Positions 45,693-58,775 are shown, numbered from the stretch's first letter. The stretch is DNA of 64,000 nucleotides from Torreya grandis (GCA_037957365.1 JARHVA010002128.1:2551001-2615000), one strand, 5' to 3'. Notes: generated by a model not told the origin, from the letters alone. Numbers and translations are program-made.

Positions 45693-46855
45693 ATTATACA
45701 ATTAAGGAATAATAAGCTCCCCAAGGGATTGATCACCTTAGAAAACTTGTTTGACCTAGAGGATGTAAGCCTGGAAAAGAAAAGGTTCTAGGTAGATAAA
45801 GCAGACTATTCTGAAATAGAGGTGAGTGACAAAAAAAGACTAAAAGTTGGGAATTTTGCAACTCAAGAAGAGAAGGAAAGGCTAATCAAATTGTGCCAGA
45901 GATATGATAGAGTCATATCTTGGAGCTATGAAGACCTTCATGGATACAATAGAGACATTATCCAGCACACAATAGAACTGATTGAAGGGTCTAAGCCCAT
46001 CAGAAAGAAATAGAGGCCAGTAAATCCAAGGATTGAGCCTTTAATGATAGATGAGTTGTAGAAACTTTTGGATTCCAAAATAATATTTCCAATCAAGCAC
46101 TCAACTGGGTATCAAATCTAGTACCAGTGAGGAAAAAGAATGGAGATGTAAGATTGTGTGTAGATTTCAGAGATCTAAATAGAACATCTCTAAAAGACAA
46201 CTATCCCTTGCCCTCCATGGAATAAATTCTAAAAACTGTGGCTGGATCAGAGAGGTTTTCTTTACTAGATGGTTTCTCTGGATACAATCAAATTTGGTTG
46301 GCTGATGAAGATCAGTACAAAACTGCTTTTACTACCAAATGGGGAACATTTGTATATGCTAAGATGCCATTTGACTTATCAAATACAGGAGCCACCTTTC
46401 AAATAGCTATGGATATAGCCTTTGGTGAGATTATAGATAGGATCATCCTAGTCTATCTAGATGACCTCACTGTATTTTCAAAAAATGGTGATGATCATTT
46501 TGATCATTTAGAATTTGTCTTCAAGAAATGTCATGATTTTGGGATATCATTGAATCCCAAGAAATGCATCTTTGTTGTACCTCAGGGAAAATTGTTGGGG
46601 CATATAGTATCTAAAGAAGGAGTTTCTATATATCCTGAGAGAATCACAACTATATTGAACCTACCTCTCCTAGTAAATAAAAAGGCAGTTTAGTACTTTT
46701 TAGGAAAGATCAATTTTGTCAGTAAATTCATATCTAATTTTTCAAGCTTGGTAAGACTAATGACACTCTTGCTAAAGAAAGACCTAGTCTTCAAATGGAC
46801 TACAGAAGGAAGGCAAGCCTTTGAATAGGTCAAGAAGGCTATCTCAACAGCCCCA
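45693..46855 (+). pseudogene. Element C reverse transcriptase (decayed)
   Basis: The linker includes DRVISWSYEDLHGYNRDIIQH. RT motifs are RPVNPRIEP, NWVSNLVPVRKKNG-like text after a one-base frameshift near 46105, LCVDFRDLNRTSLKD, FSLLDGFSGYNQI, YKTAFTTKWGTFVYAKMPF and LVYLDDLTVFSK. The YLDD active site is intact at 46454-46465. 151 codons are open at 46238-46693, then a TAG replaces the Gln of the next motif. Confidence 0.88.
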
Positions 46856-47340
46856 GTGCTTAAAAATCTAGATTTTTTCAAGCCCTTTGTAATGTATGTC
46901 GATGGGGGAGAGTCGAGTATTGTTGCTATCCTGACTCAAAAGAACGATACACTGGAGGGGGAATACCCAGTAGCCTTTTCTCAAGAACTCTTAGGGATTA
47001 TGAGACTAGGTACAATTTTTTGGAAAGACAAGCCTATGCCATGGCAAAGGCCCTCAAGAAATTCAGGCATATGATATCAGGGAACAAAATTATGATACTT
47101 TTAGATCACCCAAGTGTCAGGGAATACATCATGGAGGGGGAAATTACTGAGAAAAGAGCCAATTGGATCACTAAGATCCTTGAATATGATGTATAGGTTA
47201 GACCCACCAAGCTAGTTAGAGGTAGAGGTCTATGTTAATATATAACCCAAGAGTTTGAAAAGATGTTACCTGAGGAAGTAGATTCAGAAGGAGAGATGGA
47301 GACGGTGCTGAGATTACAAGAGGTTGATTAGGAATCTTGA
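46856..47340 (+). pseudogene. Element C RNase H after RT (decayed)
   Basis: FKPFVMYVDGGESSIVAILTQ, then YPVAFSQ, then a frameshift near 46995, then YNFLERQAYAMAKALKKFRH, DHPSVREYIMEGEITEKRANW and ILEYDV-stop-VRPTKLVRG. This is the standard Gypsy RNase H position. TDAS-like first motif has become VDGG. Its tail is closely matched in element D. Confidence 0.78.
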
Positions 47341-48585
47341 GTCACAAGCAAGATTCTTTTTATGAAAAATGAGATTTATCTAAGAGGACTCCCTCAAAAT
47401 AAGAGGAGATATTATAGGATACAGGGAGTTCATTTTATTTTAATAAGACAAGTCCTTTTTAGAAGAAATTTTGATGAAAAATTGTTAAGATGTGTAGAAA
47501 AGGCTGAAGCTAAGAGAATACTACATGAAATGCATCATGGAGTATCAGGGGGGCATTTTTCTACAAAGACCACATCCATAAAGATAAGTGAGGTAGGATA
47601 TTGTTGGCCTACTTTATTTGCATATTGTTATCACCAGGTTAGAAAATGTCAATCCTACCAATATTATATGGGGATGAGGAGGAATGCAGCCATGTCCCTC
47701 AGTCCTATAATTGTGGATGAACCTTTTGCTCAATGGGGTCTTGACTTCATTGGGATGATAAATCTAGTGTCCAATATGGGTCACAAATGGATATTAATTG
47801 CCATAGACTATTTCACCAGATGGACCAAGGTAGTCCCACTTAAGGAAGCAACAGAGAATGTGATCCTAGATTTTTTGGGGAGTATCACTACTCGCTTTAG
47901 GGCTCCTCACACCATAATTTTAGATAATGCTAAAGCATTCTTGGGGTCTAAAGTGTCTGAATTTGCCTTGAAACATGGAATATATTTGAAAACTTTAGCT
48001 AATTATTACCCTCAAGGTAATGGTCTGGTGGAATCAACCAATAAGAACCTGATAAGGCTCATCAAAAGAGTAGGGGCTGATCATCACAAAGAGTGGCATA
48101 AAGTGCTTAATCTAGCACTATGGGCTGATAGAATCACACCTAAGCAGGTGATCAAAATGTCCCCATATGAATTGGTATATGGAAAGTCTACCGTGATTCC
48201 CCTAAGCTTGGAAATCCCTGCTCTCCAGCTGATCAAACAAACTGAAATTGAAGAAAATGGCCCCATGCAGGTCAGACTCGTAGAACTTTTAGAAGTTCAG
48301 GAAAAGAGGGATATAGCCCATGATTCATTGATTAAGCATCAAGGAATGGTTAAGAACTATTTTGATAAAAGGACTTCAAACCCTAATTTTGAAGTAGGTT
48401 CAATTGTTTTGAAATGGAATGCAAGGGCTACCAAGATGGATCAACATACCAAATTTGAAGCATTATGGACTGGCCTGTATAAAAATCATGCATGCAAGTA
48501 GAAGAATTCATTCAAGATAGAGTTGATGGAAGGAGAACCTAAAGAGATTCCTATAAATGGAATCTATTTGAAGCATTTCAATTGA
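47341..48585 (+). pseudogene. Element C integrase (379 open codons)
   Basis: Open from 47362 to the TAG at 48499-48501; the natural end is YLKHFN then TGA at 48585. The zinc region has HHGVSGGHF but the last Cys pair reads KCQSYQ, so the second Cys is Tyr. The core has WGLDFIGMI, IILDNAKAF and QGNGLVESTNKNLI, so the DDE acids are intact. FEVGSIVLKWNARATKMDQHTKFEALWTGLY forms the C-terminal part. It is the longest continuous coding stretch in the window. Confidence 0.9.
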
Positions 48586-48787
48586 CTTAGGTCTCTAATG
48601 TATTATAGTTAGATAGTTTCCCTTTCTCGCATTATTTTTCATTGTTTTCCTGCTTTCCATTTCAAATAAGTGTCTTAAACACATGTCCACGGCTCTTTTG
48701 AAGCTCTAATTTTCACAATTTTGGTCTAGCAAAAGGTGGAGTTTTCTTTTTTGAGTAGGCTCAAAAGTCCTGGGGGTTGCCAGTAAC
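48586..48787 (+). other. 3' untranslated region of element C
   Basis: Short pyrimidine-rich stretch ending AAAAGTCCTGGGGGTTGCCAGTAAC before the LTR. No purine tract touches the LTR; the CTGGGGG run is about 15 bases away. Confidence 0.6.
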
Positions 48788-51033
48788 TGTAGAGTAAATT
48801 TTTACTCTACATTGCATTCAATTCTCAATTGCGTTGCAATTTTGTTCTCACATACCTTGGTCATGGTGGTAAAAATTTTGAAATAGAGCACGGGTTTGTT
48901 TATTTTGATTCATTTTCTGCTTAAGTGTTGAAGGGCAGGGAAAGCTACCAAGTGTCATTTTTTGAGTTACCGAACAAGCCAAGTGGAGTCGTTTGAGGCA
49001 CCTTTCCTAATTTTCAAGAGAGCCATAGATCAGGCCATGTATCCAATGGCAACTCGACAAAATGCATCACATGTCAGCACCCACATTCCATTCTATCTTT
49101 GACAAAGGTTTTCAATAAGCTAAGTAGTAGAAAGAAGTGGAAAGTGCTAGGTGGTAGTCATGAAAGGCCCTGGACTACTTTTTTAGCAGAAAGCAGAAGT
49201 CACTACGTGTCAGCATCTAAGAAATAGTCAGTTTAATGCTTGGGTTCAATGCCTTGGTTCAATGTTTTTGGTTCAATACCTCGATTAGAGTGTAAATGGC
49301 GCACAGTGTTGAACCATTGAACCATTGAACCATTTTGGTTCATCGAGCAGTTCAAGGTTGTGTCCCAAAGACCAAAGGGGTCAAGTACCCTTTTGGAAGG
49401 TAGTAGGGCATTTGTTTCATTTTGTTTAAGTGCTAAAGATGAGTAGAGGCTGCCAAATGTCACTTTCTGAGCCCCTTTCTACTCCATTCCCAAAAGAAGT
49501 GGAAGATGCCACATACCCCTAGTAAGAGAAGAAAAAGATGCCACATATCTTCTCAAGAATAGTGGAGGCTGCCAAGTGTCAACTTTTGAGAGATTGTTTT
49601 CAAGCTTCATTGCTGAATAAAAATTGTGGTGGGTCTTGGGTGTTATTTCAAAGGTTTGTGAAAGTGTTGAAGTGTCACCAAGTGAAGATGGCCACGTACA
49701 TCCATCCTTTTGGTAGTTGCTCAGGCAACGAATGTGGTGAGTTTATTTTGTTAAAATTGCTAAGTATCAAAGAAATGGATTGCGATAGGTGTCGAAGGTG
49801 GAGCATTCTTGGGCAGGATATAGGGAAAGTAAAAAATGCTGCATGTCTTCAATAAATCAAGCAGAAAAGTGCCAAGTGTCATTCTCTGGTGCTTTCTAAG
49901 CAATAAGGAGAATTTTAGGAAATCGACTAAGTGTCCTCTCCCATTTCAATAGGACAGGTGTTCGGTGTATCTATTATAGCAAAGTGAGATGGAGGGAAAC
50001 TCAGTGGGAGTTACTTCTGGTAGATGGAACAGTTCACCGAGTAGATTTTTAGAGCCTGCAAGCATTAAAAGGACCATCTATTTGTCCTCTATAAGCGGAG
50101 GTAGAATGGACAGTTGAGCAGCTAAGCAGGTGATAGAATGAGGAAATTTAGGCTTGGGAGGAGGTACTAGACATGAATTGACATGCCGCAATAAGGGCAG
50201 CCACCCCACCCTAGCATGGCCATTCTTGATAAGACCAGGATACATCTAAGGCATTGAATGTGCCGAATGCCACACTATTTTATTGGTAAAATATGAGGCT
50301 ATAATAAAGGAAGGATGGATTGTAGAGGAGGAGGAAATCTATAGTTTAGACTTTCTAGAGTTTTTGGGACCAAGTAATATCATTTGCTTTTGTCTCATTT
50401 TCTTGAGTTGTAAAGTTGATGTAACTATGCATGTTTCTGTCCCTTTTATGTGACTGAATGAATTAAGGAGATTTAGCTCTATGCCTTTGTTGATATTATC
50501 TGTGCCACTTGCAAAATTAGTCTATACTATAGATTTTCTAGATTTGTGATTAGGAATGTCATTTGCTTTTGTCTCATTTTCTTGAGTCGGAAGGTTTAAA
50601 TAGCTATACATGTTTCTATGCCTCTTATGTGATCAGAAGATTATTTTAAGAAGATTGAACCCTATGCCTTTGTTGACATTTTCTATATCTTAGCAAAAGA
50701 AGCCTCTATTATGAGCCTCTATTTCTATTGTTTCAATCTTTTACATTGATCATGCACTTGTCTACTCTTAAATGTGAACGAATCTCGACATATAGTCTCA
50801 CTGTGGTCAAGGTTAAGGTCAGAATTACACTCAAGCACATCATCATAGCTAGGTTTCATTTCCTACATTTGTGTTTCCATTTAATTTCCTATCCTTTTTC
50901 CCCCTCATACTTGATACAAAAGAAGAGACCAGCTTCTCTAAAATCTGGAGGTTGTTTCAAGTCACAATATCCCACAGCTTGAAACTTCCCATTGTTGTTG
51001 ATTAAGATCAAGTGCAATTTTTAAGCATCAACA
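48788..51033 (+). repeat. Element C 3' LTR
   Basis: Matches 40278-42520. Ends AGCATCAACA, then the AAGTT duplication. Confidence 0.93.
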
Positions 51034-51510
51034 AAGTTCTAGTGTTATAATTTTCCATTCAACCCCTATTGTTGAATATTTTATAGAATGAATATTGTAG
51101 TCATTTTCTCATCTATATTTAGTAGCTTGTATGTGACTTAGAAAATTTGTGCATTTCATTTTACAACCCTTCATGGGTGAAGTGTGTAAAATTGGTTATG
51201 CCCTTGTCACATTTATTCCTTGTGCCAAAAATCCTCATGGATATTGAATTGTATATTCTTTCCATGTGAGAAACTACCCCATAGGTCCTCTCACCTTGGT
51301 TTAGGTAGAGCCAAAAGTAGTAAGGAGATAACCATACCCTTTGTAGGCTCCTTTCAATCATTTTGTACTTTTGGTCTAATCTTGATGCAAAACCCTTCCC
51401 CAACTACAATGGCATACTAGTAGGTTTTGCATCATTACTTGCCATTTTATCTCAAGTTTGCAAAGCTAAGGGTATGAGGTGTATAACTAGGAACCAACAT
51501 GAGGGTCATA
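51034..51510. repeat. Dispersed repeat R, copy 2, right part, with target duplication
   Basis: Begins with the AAGTT duplication (51034-51038), then matches about 6395-6885, including the hairpin. Confidence 0.8.
51383..51434. repeat. Hairpin in repeat R, copy 2
   Basis: TGATGCAAAACC (51383-51394) pairs perfectly with GGTTTTGCATCA (51423-51434) across a 28-nt loop, as in copy 1 but with one C-G pair in place of A-T. Confidence 0.85.
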
Positions 51511-51539
51511 CATTACCATTCTTAACTAAAATTTTCAAG

Positions 51540-51830
51540 AATCCCTCATTTCTTTACCACCCTACAAGCCTTTCAGTCCCCATACTAAAAAACCTCCCTA
51601 ATATAGGGAAGATAAGGTGTGTGCCTATTATAGGACTCATGACCATGATAGTGCAAATTGTAATGTGCTTAAATCCATTGTTCAAAATCATTTTAAGGAT
51701 GATAAACTTTAAAATCAGGAATTTTACCATGATCCCATCTTTGATCAAGAAAAGCATCTCATTCTTTCTAGCTCTTCACAAGAGTTATCAAAGTAAACCC
51801 AAATTCACTTGCCAACCTCAATAGGCTAAC
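51540..51830 (+). pseudogene. Gag C-terminal fragment with Tat-type zinc motif (decayed)
   Basis: SLPPYKPFSPHTKKPP, a stop, then REDKVCAYYRTHDHDSANCNVLK. The CAYYRTHDHDSANC block fits the C-x2-H-x4-H-x4-C pattern of Tat gag (CRFHRDHGHDTEEC-like) with the first His changed to Tyr. It directly follows repeat R, so the N-terminal gag has been lost or lies elsewhere. It belongs to the element into which C inserted, or to another remnant. Confidence 0.6.
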
Positions 51831-54034
51831 CATTTCTATAGATAAACACCATCGATATAGCTACACTGTCACAAACACAAGATCCTAAATCTCAAAATTC
51901 AGCTGAAACTAATGCATCCATCATGGGGGATCATGCCATTAAATTACACCAATGCCTCAAATATGCATATGAAGGATACATACACACTATTCTATCAAAA
52001 CCATATTATTTTAAGCAATTCTCATTAGGTGAATATTTATTATCACCACTTGATACCCATCTGACTCATCAATTGTATGGTCATCCTACCAATACATTCT
52101 TATCATCCCACCTTTAAAGAGGCTACCTCCCTTAGGTTATTCTCACCTCTATACCCATTTAATGTATGGGGGATAGATCAATCCTCCTCCTAAATTAACA
52201 TTTCATAAGTATGAGAATAAAGTAATCAAGCAAAATTGTATCATAAGTGACCTGGATCATATGGATTAGGAGCATACCATTTGGCATTCCTTAAAGGCAA
52301 ACTAGATATGAGTCTCTCAGTGCTTTACATCTGCACTCTATTTATTTTTAATAGTTTTGGTTATCCACAAATCAACTCAGGCTTCTTATTTCTTATATCC
52401 ATAAATCCCCACATATATAGTCTATAATGATATAGAATTATGTGGTCATATAATAACACTTTATTCATGACCTTAAATGTGATCACCTTAGCTCTGATCA
52501 TAGTATTTTTATATTGGATTATGCTCTACCTATATGTAGGATGGAGCCCCAAATCATTATTTCCCATAACAAGGATCACAATATTGCCTTATGTCATAGC
52601 TTTGTCTTCAAGAATGTGACTTATGCCAACTCAAATTCAATCCATGTTTTCCTTAATCCAAACTAAAAAATTTGGGATAAAAATCAAGTAACGGTAAAAA
52701 TCATAGGCTACTCCCTCGAAGGACAACTATTCATAAAAGCATAAAAGTGTAGACTTGCTCCCTTAAAGGATAGTTGTTCATAAAATTTATATAAACCAAT
52801 TCCTTGAAAGATGGCTATCCAAAATTAAAAATCAAGAAATCTTATTACATTGATCAATTTTCCTATATTATCCAAAACTTATCAAGCATGCCCATCAAAA
52901 TATAAAATCAAAAATAAAATAGTATCCCAAGAAAGCTTCACACATCGATCATATTTCTAAAATTAAGTAGACTACCCACATTGATTAGTATATGAAAAAA
53001 AGTAAACATGGGTTGGCCCCAGTTGGTCCTATTGTCATTATTACATCAAGACTCAGCCTCCTACCTAAGGAGATAGCTCAATCCTAAATCTATATCTATC
53101 CATCTTCATATCATTTCCCATTTTTAGGAATCCTATACTTGGTTGGTTGAAGATCACCAAAGCATTTATCAACATTAGATAAGGCTTTCAGAGTGCATAA
53201 ATCATAAATAAGCTCATGTCTCACCATAATCCCAATAAACTAAGGAGTTGAAGTCCACCTTAGCTACTCTTTTTCTCATATATCATATAACAAATCCATA
53301 AGCACCATCCATCAATCCAATACAAACCATTCAAATTCATTAGATCTAATTGATATTTAGCTAATAAGCAAATGACATTTGGATCATACTATTTATATCT
53401 ATATCAATGATAATTTTGATCCATGTTATTGACCTCAATCCTTTGTTTTGCATTTACTTAAATGTTTCATAGTAGATAGTCTTGTACCCAAGCCAAATAG
53501 ATTATAATCATTATAATTATGATATTTTTCACATAGAACCTTAGGTTAGTGGAGGATGAACCCTTGTTGGTCCCATAAATTATCTTATCTCACCATATAT
53601 AAGGGAAAAATCCCCAGTGGATCCTAAATGAGCATGTTTCACCTTACAATAATATGCCTATAGGCAATTCCCTGACTCTTAACATACTAGATGTTTTGGT
53701 TAGAGTTCCCTATTGTTTGTTTTTGGTAGCCTTTATTTAAATTCACTTGTTCATAATGGTTGTAATATATTTTATCCTTAGGGAATTTATGTGTGCAATA
53801 CCCCTATCTTTGTAAGTGCAAATTAGTCATTTGTTTGAAAATTCATGTCATTTGTGTTCCCTTTTATTCTTTAGATCCTCATCTTATGATATCCATCCAT
53901 ATCATTTCAAACCCATCACTATATTATTATCCTATGTCAACTTTGAATTTGAGGTGGAATACCTCCTAACATACATGGGGCATCATAACCCTCCTAGTTT
54001 TTTTCTTGTGGTTATTTGCTACACATAGCTCAAC
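51831..54034. other. Decayed element body, no domain recognised
   Basis: Short open stretches occur but no protease, RT or integrase motif could be read on either strand. Its position between a gag fragment and a purine tract plus LTR suggests heavily decayed or deleted Gypsy internal sequence. Confidence 0.35.
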
Positions 54035-54047
54035 AAAAAGGGGCAAA
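54035..54047 (+). other. Polypurine tract before LTR
   Basis: AAAAAGGGGCAAA lies directly before the LTR-like start at 54048. This marks the 3' end of an element body lying upstream. Confidence 0.65.
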
Positions 54048-55467
54048 TAAAGACACTAAAATTGTGCACCATGGTTGAGTCTAGTATCTTGGAATCTTGA
54101 AATAAGATAAGTCTAGTATCCTAAAATTATGAAATAGGTTAAGTTTGAAATATGGTAGAACCTTCCAAAATATATAATTTGCATCATAACTCCTAGAGGT
54201 TTGAAATTCCTCTCAAACATCGTAAACTCATTGACATAAAATATAACTCAAAGTATAAGAACGTAATTGTCCATATATAAATGTAAACTTAAATGTTTAT
54301 TTTATGTATATACTACCTATTTCACCTATGGTAGTTACTAATTACCATGGTATTTCTCTTAACCACCCACAATCCTAAAATATCTAAATAAAATCCTTTT
54401 TAACCAAGTAAATAACATACTTAACAAACTTATTCCCATCCAAAACCCATCATTTATCTTGTTATTTGGCTTGTTTGTTTCACAATTAAAAGTATTCAAA
54501 TCTCACCTAAGCCTAAAAATGGTGAATCAACAATGATCCATCCATGATCGACACTCATTATCTAGATCGACATCAATCCATAAATACCTATGAATTGTTT
54601 TTTCCAGAGGATGTAATTTTTATTGGAGCAACACTGATGAAATTCCTATTGCCTATGTTGTTGATGTTACATGGAAGCTAATTTGTAAAAAAATACTTTG
54701 TTATCCTTCGAGAAGCTTAGAATTCAAATATCCATCTCAACTCCATTGAAGGATGGTAACATAGTCCAAGTAAGTTTATTTTTTTTAGCCTCTATTATTC
54801 TTCTCTATTCTATTTATTTTACCCTATTATCTTTGATGAACATGCCTTTTATCCTTAAAACATCATTAGCCATCTAAAACCATATCATATCCTTTTATAG
54901 TTCTCTTTAATACCTTATACTTAGCTTTTTATCCATCCATGTAGAATCATCACTGATTTATTTAAATTGGCATTGATTCATATAGAATCATCATCGATCA
55001 GGCTCTATGTTTTTATTATTTGTTTTAAAACCCAAGCTAATTTTGAAAACATGAATTAGTCTTAATCAAAGGATATATATCTATTTATCTTAAACGTTTA
55101 CATATATTTTTATCATTTACCTTATCAAGTTATCTTTTATATGATTTGTATCTTTTAAATATCATTTTATAATCTCTATCAATTTTATTTGATTAATTGT
55201 ATAAATAGTGGACTGACATCCTTCTAAGTGTACCACTTCTTGGAACTGATATTTCATCAAGCAATCCACCCAACTCTTTTATTAATATATATTTTTCAAG
55301 TATTTACATGTGTGAAGGTTAGCCTTCCCAACCAAAAAGGAGTTATCACTATCATTGGATTTAAAGTGGTGCATGTCTTTTGATCCACAAGTATTCTCCA
55401 TAAACCCTATTTTATTTCAAGTTTTTAGTAACATTTAATTTAAAGAAAATGAAAAACTACTTAAACA
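54048..55467 (+). repeat. LTR of the same family as the solo LTR in element A
   Basis: Starts TAAAGACACTAAAATTGTG (TGTAGACACC-like) and ends CTACTTAAACA; 1420 bp against 1398 bp for 19004-20401. Both have an AATAGTGGACT-ATCC block about 260 bases from the end and GATCGACATCAAT-like phrases. The middle is too diverged to align confidently by eye. Confidence 0.65.
55200..55207 (+). promoter_or_regulatory. TATA box of the 54048-55467 LTR
   Basis: TATAAATA followed by GTGGACTGACATCC, at the same relative place as TATTAATAGTGGACT in the solo LTR. The match between two LTRs supports a core promoter. Confidence 0.55.
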
Positions 55468-57627
55468 TAGTTTTTGAGTTTCATGGTTGTGTATACTTTG
55501 AAAGAAGCCAATGGTATAATCAAGCCAATTTTAGCATTCCATGGGACCTCTAAGGTAATGTTTAGGTTGAATACAATGTAGGAGTTCCCCATAACCTCAA
55601 GATTAGTGCCAAAACTCAAGGTTCATATGGGAAAGTAGACTAATCTAACACCCTCATTAGATCAGTTTCATAAGAAGGTGAAGCAAAGGGCCATTTGAGT
55701 AACAAGATCACTTCAAACCTTCAAGGGAGAGGACATAATGATGTTTATACACATGTTAGTCACTTTAAACACTAGGTAGATCCCTATAGATGGTCATTTT
55801 GTCTACAAACACCCAAACCCTACTCAAGAAACATGCTCGCACTAGAGGAGCATCTTCAAATGCTCATAATAGTATGGATGATATGCAAGGGGATCTAAGT
55901 ACTAAAGGGAGGTATGGAAGTATATATACATGTATTTAGTATAATTAGTTCAAATATCTAGGCCATAATCTCTATAAACCATCACTAAGACTCCTAAGCA
56001 CTCTTAAAACCTAATAAGGACTCAACTAGAAAAGTTTAGTATGAGCTGCATCTAAGTAGGAAGGAATTACTTTACTAACACTTGGAACATGTTACCAACT
56101 CAAAGGATCTCATGACTATGGCACCTGAGTAGATGGAGGCTATACAAATACCCCAAAAAGTGTAAATTTTTAGGGTTTTCAGTAGAGAATAGGTTATAGA
56201 ACCTAGTCAACAATTCTAAGGTATGGGTAGGATAACTTGAAGACTTGTTCTACTCCTCAAAGACTTAAAATATTCATCAATTTTTTTACTAAGAATAAGT
56301 CTAAGAGGCCTAGTCTTGCAAGATAGACAAGTTTACAAATAGAATATGCTTGAGAAGTCTAAATGCCAATGCAGGGGGTTGATATAATAATAATTAAGTC
56401 TTCTCAAGTAATTTTAGAATTTGGTTCAATTTTTCAAAGTCTTTAAATAGTGAATATGTAGAAAATGAAGAACTTACAAATGAGACCTATTTGATCAACT
56501 AAGAGAAGGTCCTTGTGGGCATAGAATGACATGAGGAGGTTAATGAGCCACCATTACACTTTTAAATTGTCCATTCAGATGATCTTATTCTGAATTTGAG
56601 ACCATTATGATGAAATGTAGTTTCATTAACAAGTCAATATTCATATTGAAGGAAAGGCTTCTTAACACCTCCTAAGAGGCCTAACAATACCTTCTATATG
56701 CCTAGTAACTATCACTAGAGGGAATATTAGGATATTTTAAGTTTGTTCAGGACTTGCATGAATTTAAATAGAGGAGTTATGACCTCCACACCTCACCTCA
56801 ATGCCAAAAATAGAGTTAATGAAGGACAAACAACACATGGGAAGAGTGATTATGATTATTATACCTTCCATATGCCACCTTGGCCTCATTCATGGCCTCT
56901 TATATGCCTATAATCTTCTCTCTTCTCTTTCAACATTATAGTTAATTAGACATTGATCTCTTGTTTTCTCATCCCTCAGTTGGGTGTAGCAAATTTCTAC
57001 CAAAATTGTACCTTGCCTATTTGGATCAATAGAAATACAGTTGTAGATTTATTGGTTGAATGTTAGTGTGCCTTGTGAGAGTTGATTTGAAAAATGTATG
57101 ATTTTTATTATCATCTATAGTTCCTTATTTACACCTAAATTCATGTTATTAGTTTATGTAGGTTGTGTGAAGTGTTAACAAGTAAAGGTTTTCTTGAAGT
57201 GTCATGATCTAATAGTGTCTTATACAAATCTAGGTCCTTATCCTTCAAGTTGTAGAACTTTCACTTAATCTTCACATGACACATTAATACTTAAAATTTC
57301 ATTAAGAAGTCTAATTATTTTTAATCTGTATTAGGTTCATTAGTTTATTTGAGATTCAAACCAAGAGTTAATACACAATCATTGGTGCATCACCACTTTA
57401 GCATAGGTTCTTTCATAAGTTCTCATCTCTTTTCCCTTTTCACCCCAATAGGATTAGGTCTTAGAGAGTGGATTCAATTAAAAAATAATGGGAGATATCC
57501 ACATCAAAACTAGAGGTTTGACTTGAAACTTAGGTAGCCCATAACTATAGGTCAATCCAATGTTAGTCCAAGTTTAAGGAGGGTTTAAATAGTCCTACTC
57601 AAAAGGGTGCATCTTGGGTAGCTAACA
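55468..57627. other. Unassigned stretch containing the end of element D 5' LTR
   Basis: No coding motif recognised. The last bases GTAGCTAACA (to 57627) precede the primer-binding-like site of D, so an LTR ends here, but its start was not found. Confidence 0.4.
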
Positions 57628-57839
57628 ATTTTGGCAACCTCGATAGGACTAGATACCAAGTGACTTGAGACCTAGTTTGACATTCTTTGATAACTTTGGA
57701 AGACATATATAAGGCTAAAAGAAATCATTGGAAGATATATAGGTAGTTTCATGCAAAAGGTATCTATTAGATCATCTTCAAAAGGTAAGTAAATTTAATT
57801 TGTTGAGATATCATTAGATATTTCAAGAAGAAAGAGCTT

Positions 57840-58775
57840 TCCTAGGTTTAACCCTAATCTAACACCTCTTAATTCACCCAATTCCACCAATTCTTCCCAT
57901 ACACTATCTACTAAAATTCCTTTAATCCTATTGGCTAGACTTAAAATGTAAGAATTTATACTCTTTAATGGTGGAAATCCTTTGACAAAACTGCACCACC
58001 CTGATGGAACACATAGCTGATATAGCCAAAATTTTCTCACTACACAACATAACCCAATAAAATGTAGCCATGAGACTCTTGGTAATCTCCTTGAGGGGTA
58101 TATCACTTCAATGGTATAGGGCTATCAATCCTACCTCCATAAATACATGGGATGAATTTGGTGGGTGTATATGTAAACATTTTAAAGATAGAAGTGACCA
58201 TGTTTCCCTAGTAAATCAACTTACCTCAATTAAGAGAGCACCCTAGAAATCCATGGTTGATTTTAATTACAAATTTCAAAAAACTTGGGATAAGATTCAT
58301 ATCATCATTAAGCCCATCCCTAATTATGCCTTCTTATACTACTTAAGGGCCCCAAATTTTGATGTTGTTTTGATGATATAGTCCATGGGGTGTACCACAT
58401 TACCAAAATCATATGAGATCTATATAAGAGGAGAAAACCACTTGATTCAAGTAGGCAAGCTTACTCTTAGGCCTCTTATGCCCTTATTTATAGATATTCA
58501 ACCTCTTTCCCCCACCAGTGATCCATTACCATCCCTAAACAATTAAGATCAGTCTAATGGCATCCAAGTAAAGGGGTTACTCAAATCATAAATTAAAAAA
58601 TTGGTAACCTTTGAGAGGTAGCAAAATACATATTATAGACCTTACCAAAACCCTTAAAAATATCAATATCAATCTTACCCATAAAATATACCCTCTTATC
58701 CATCTAAAAAATAAGGCCAAGGGAAGATTACACAAGCCAAACCTTATAATAGCTTCAACCCAAATGTTGCTAGAG
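57840..58775 (+). pseudogene. Element D gag (decayed, truncated)
   Basis: LRGISLQWYRAINPTSINTW, then FKDRSDHVSLVNQL, then FNYKFQKTWDKIH, then LYYLRAPNFDVVLM and ENHLIQVGKLTLRPLMP. Each has a counterpart in element C gag (DLEWYRSLNPNTISTW, FNTRFQKTWDIIP, ENHLIDDGKLPPRPPMP). A Tyr/Gln/Pro-rich tail ends at the deletion junction. Confidence 0.75.

Larger units (their letters stand above)
40278..51033 (+). mobile_element. Element C: Tat-like Ty3/Gypsy retrotransposon, complete with both LTRs
   Basis: LTRs at 40278-42520 (2243 bp) and 48788-51033 (2246 bp) start TGTAGAGTAAATTTTTACTC. The right ends ACA; the left ends ATA, a C-to-T change. AAGTT duplications flank it. Internal order is primer-binding-like site, gag, protease, RNase H, RT, second RNase H, integrase. 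Several ORFs of 100-380 codons survive, making C the best-preserved element in the window. About 25 in-frame stops and at least two frameshifts (near 46105 and 46995) make it inactive. By eye its LTRs are more diverged than those of element A. Confidence 0.93.
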
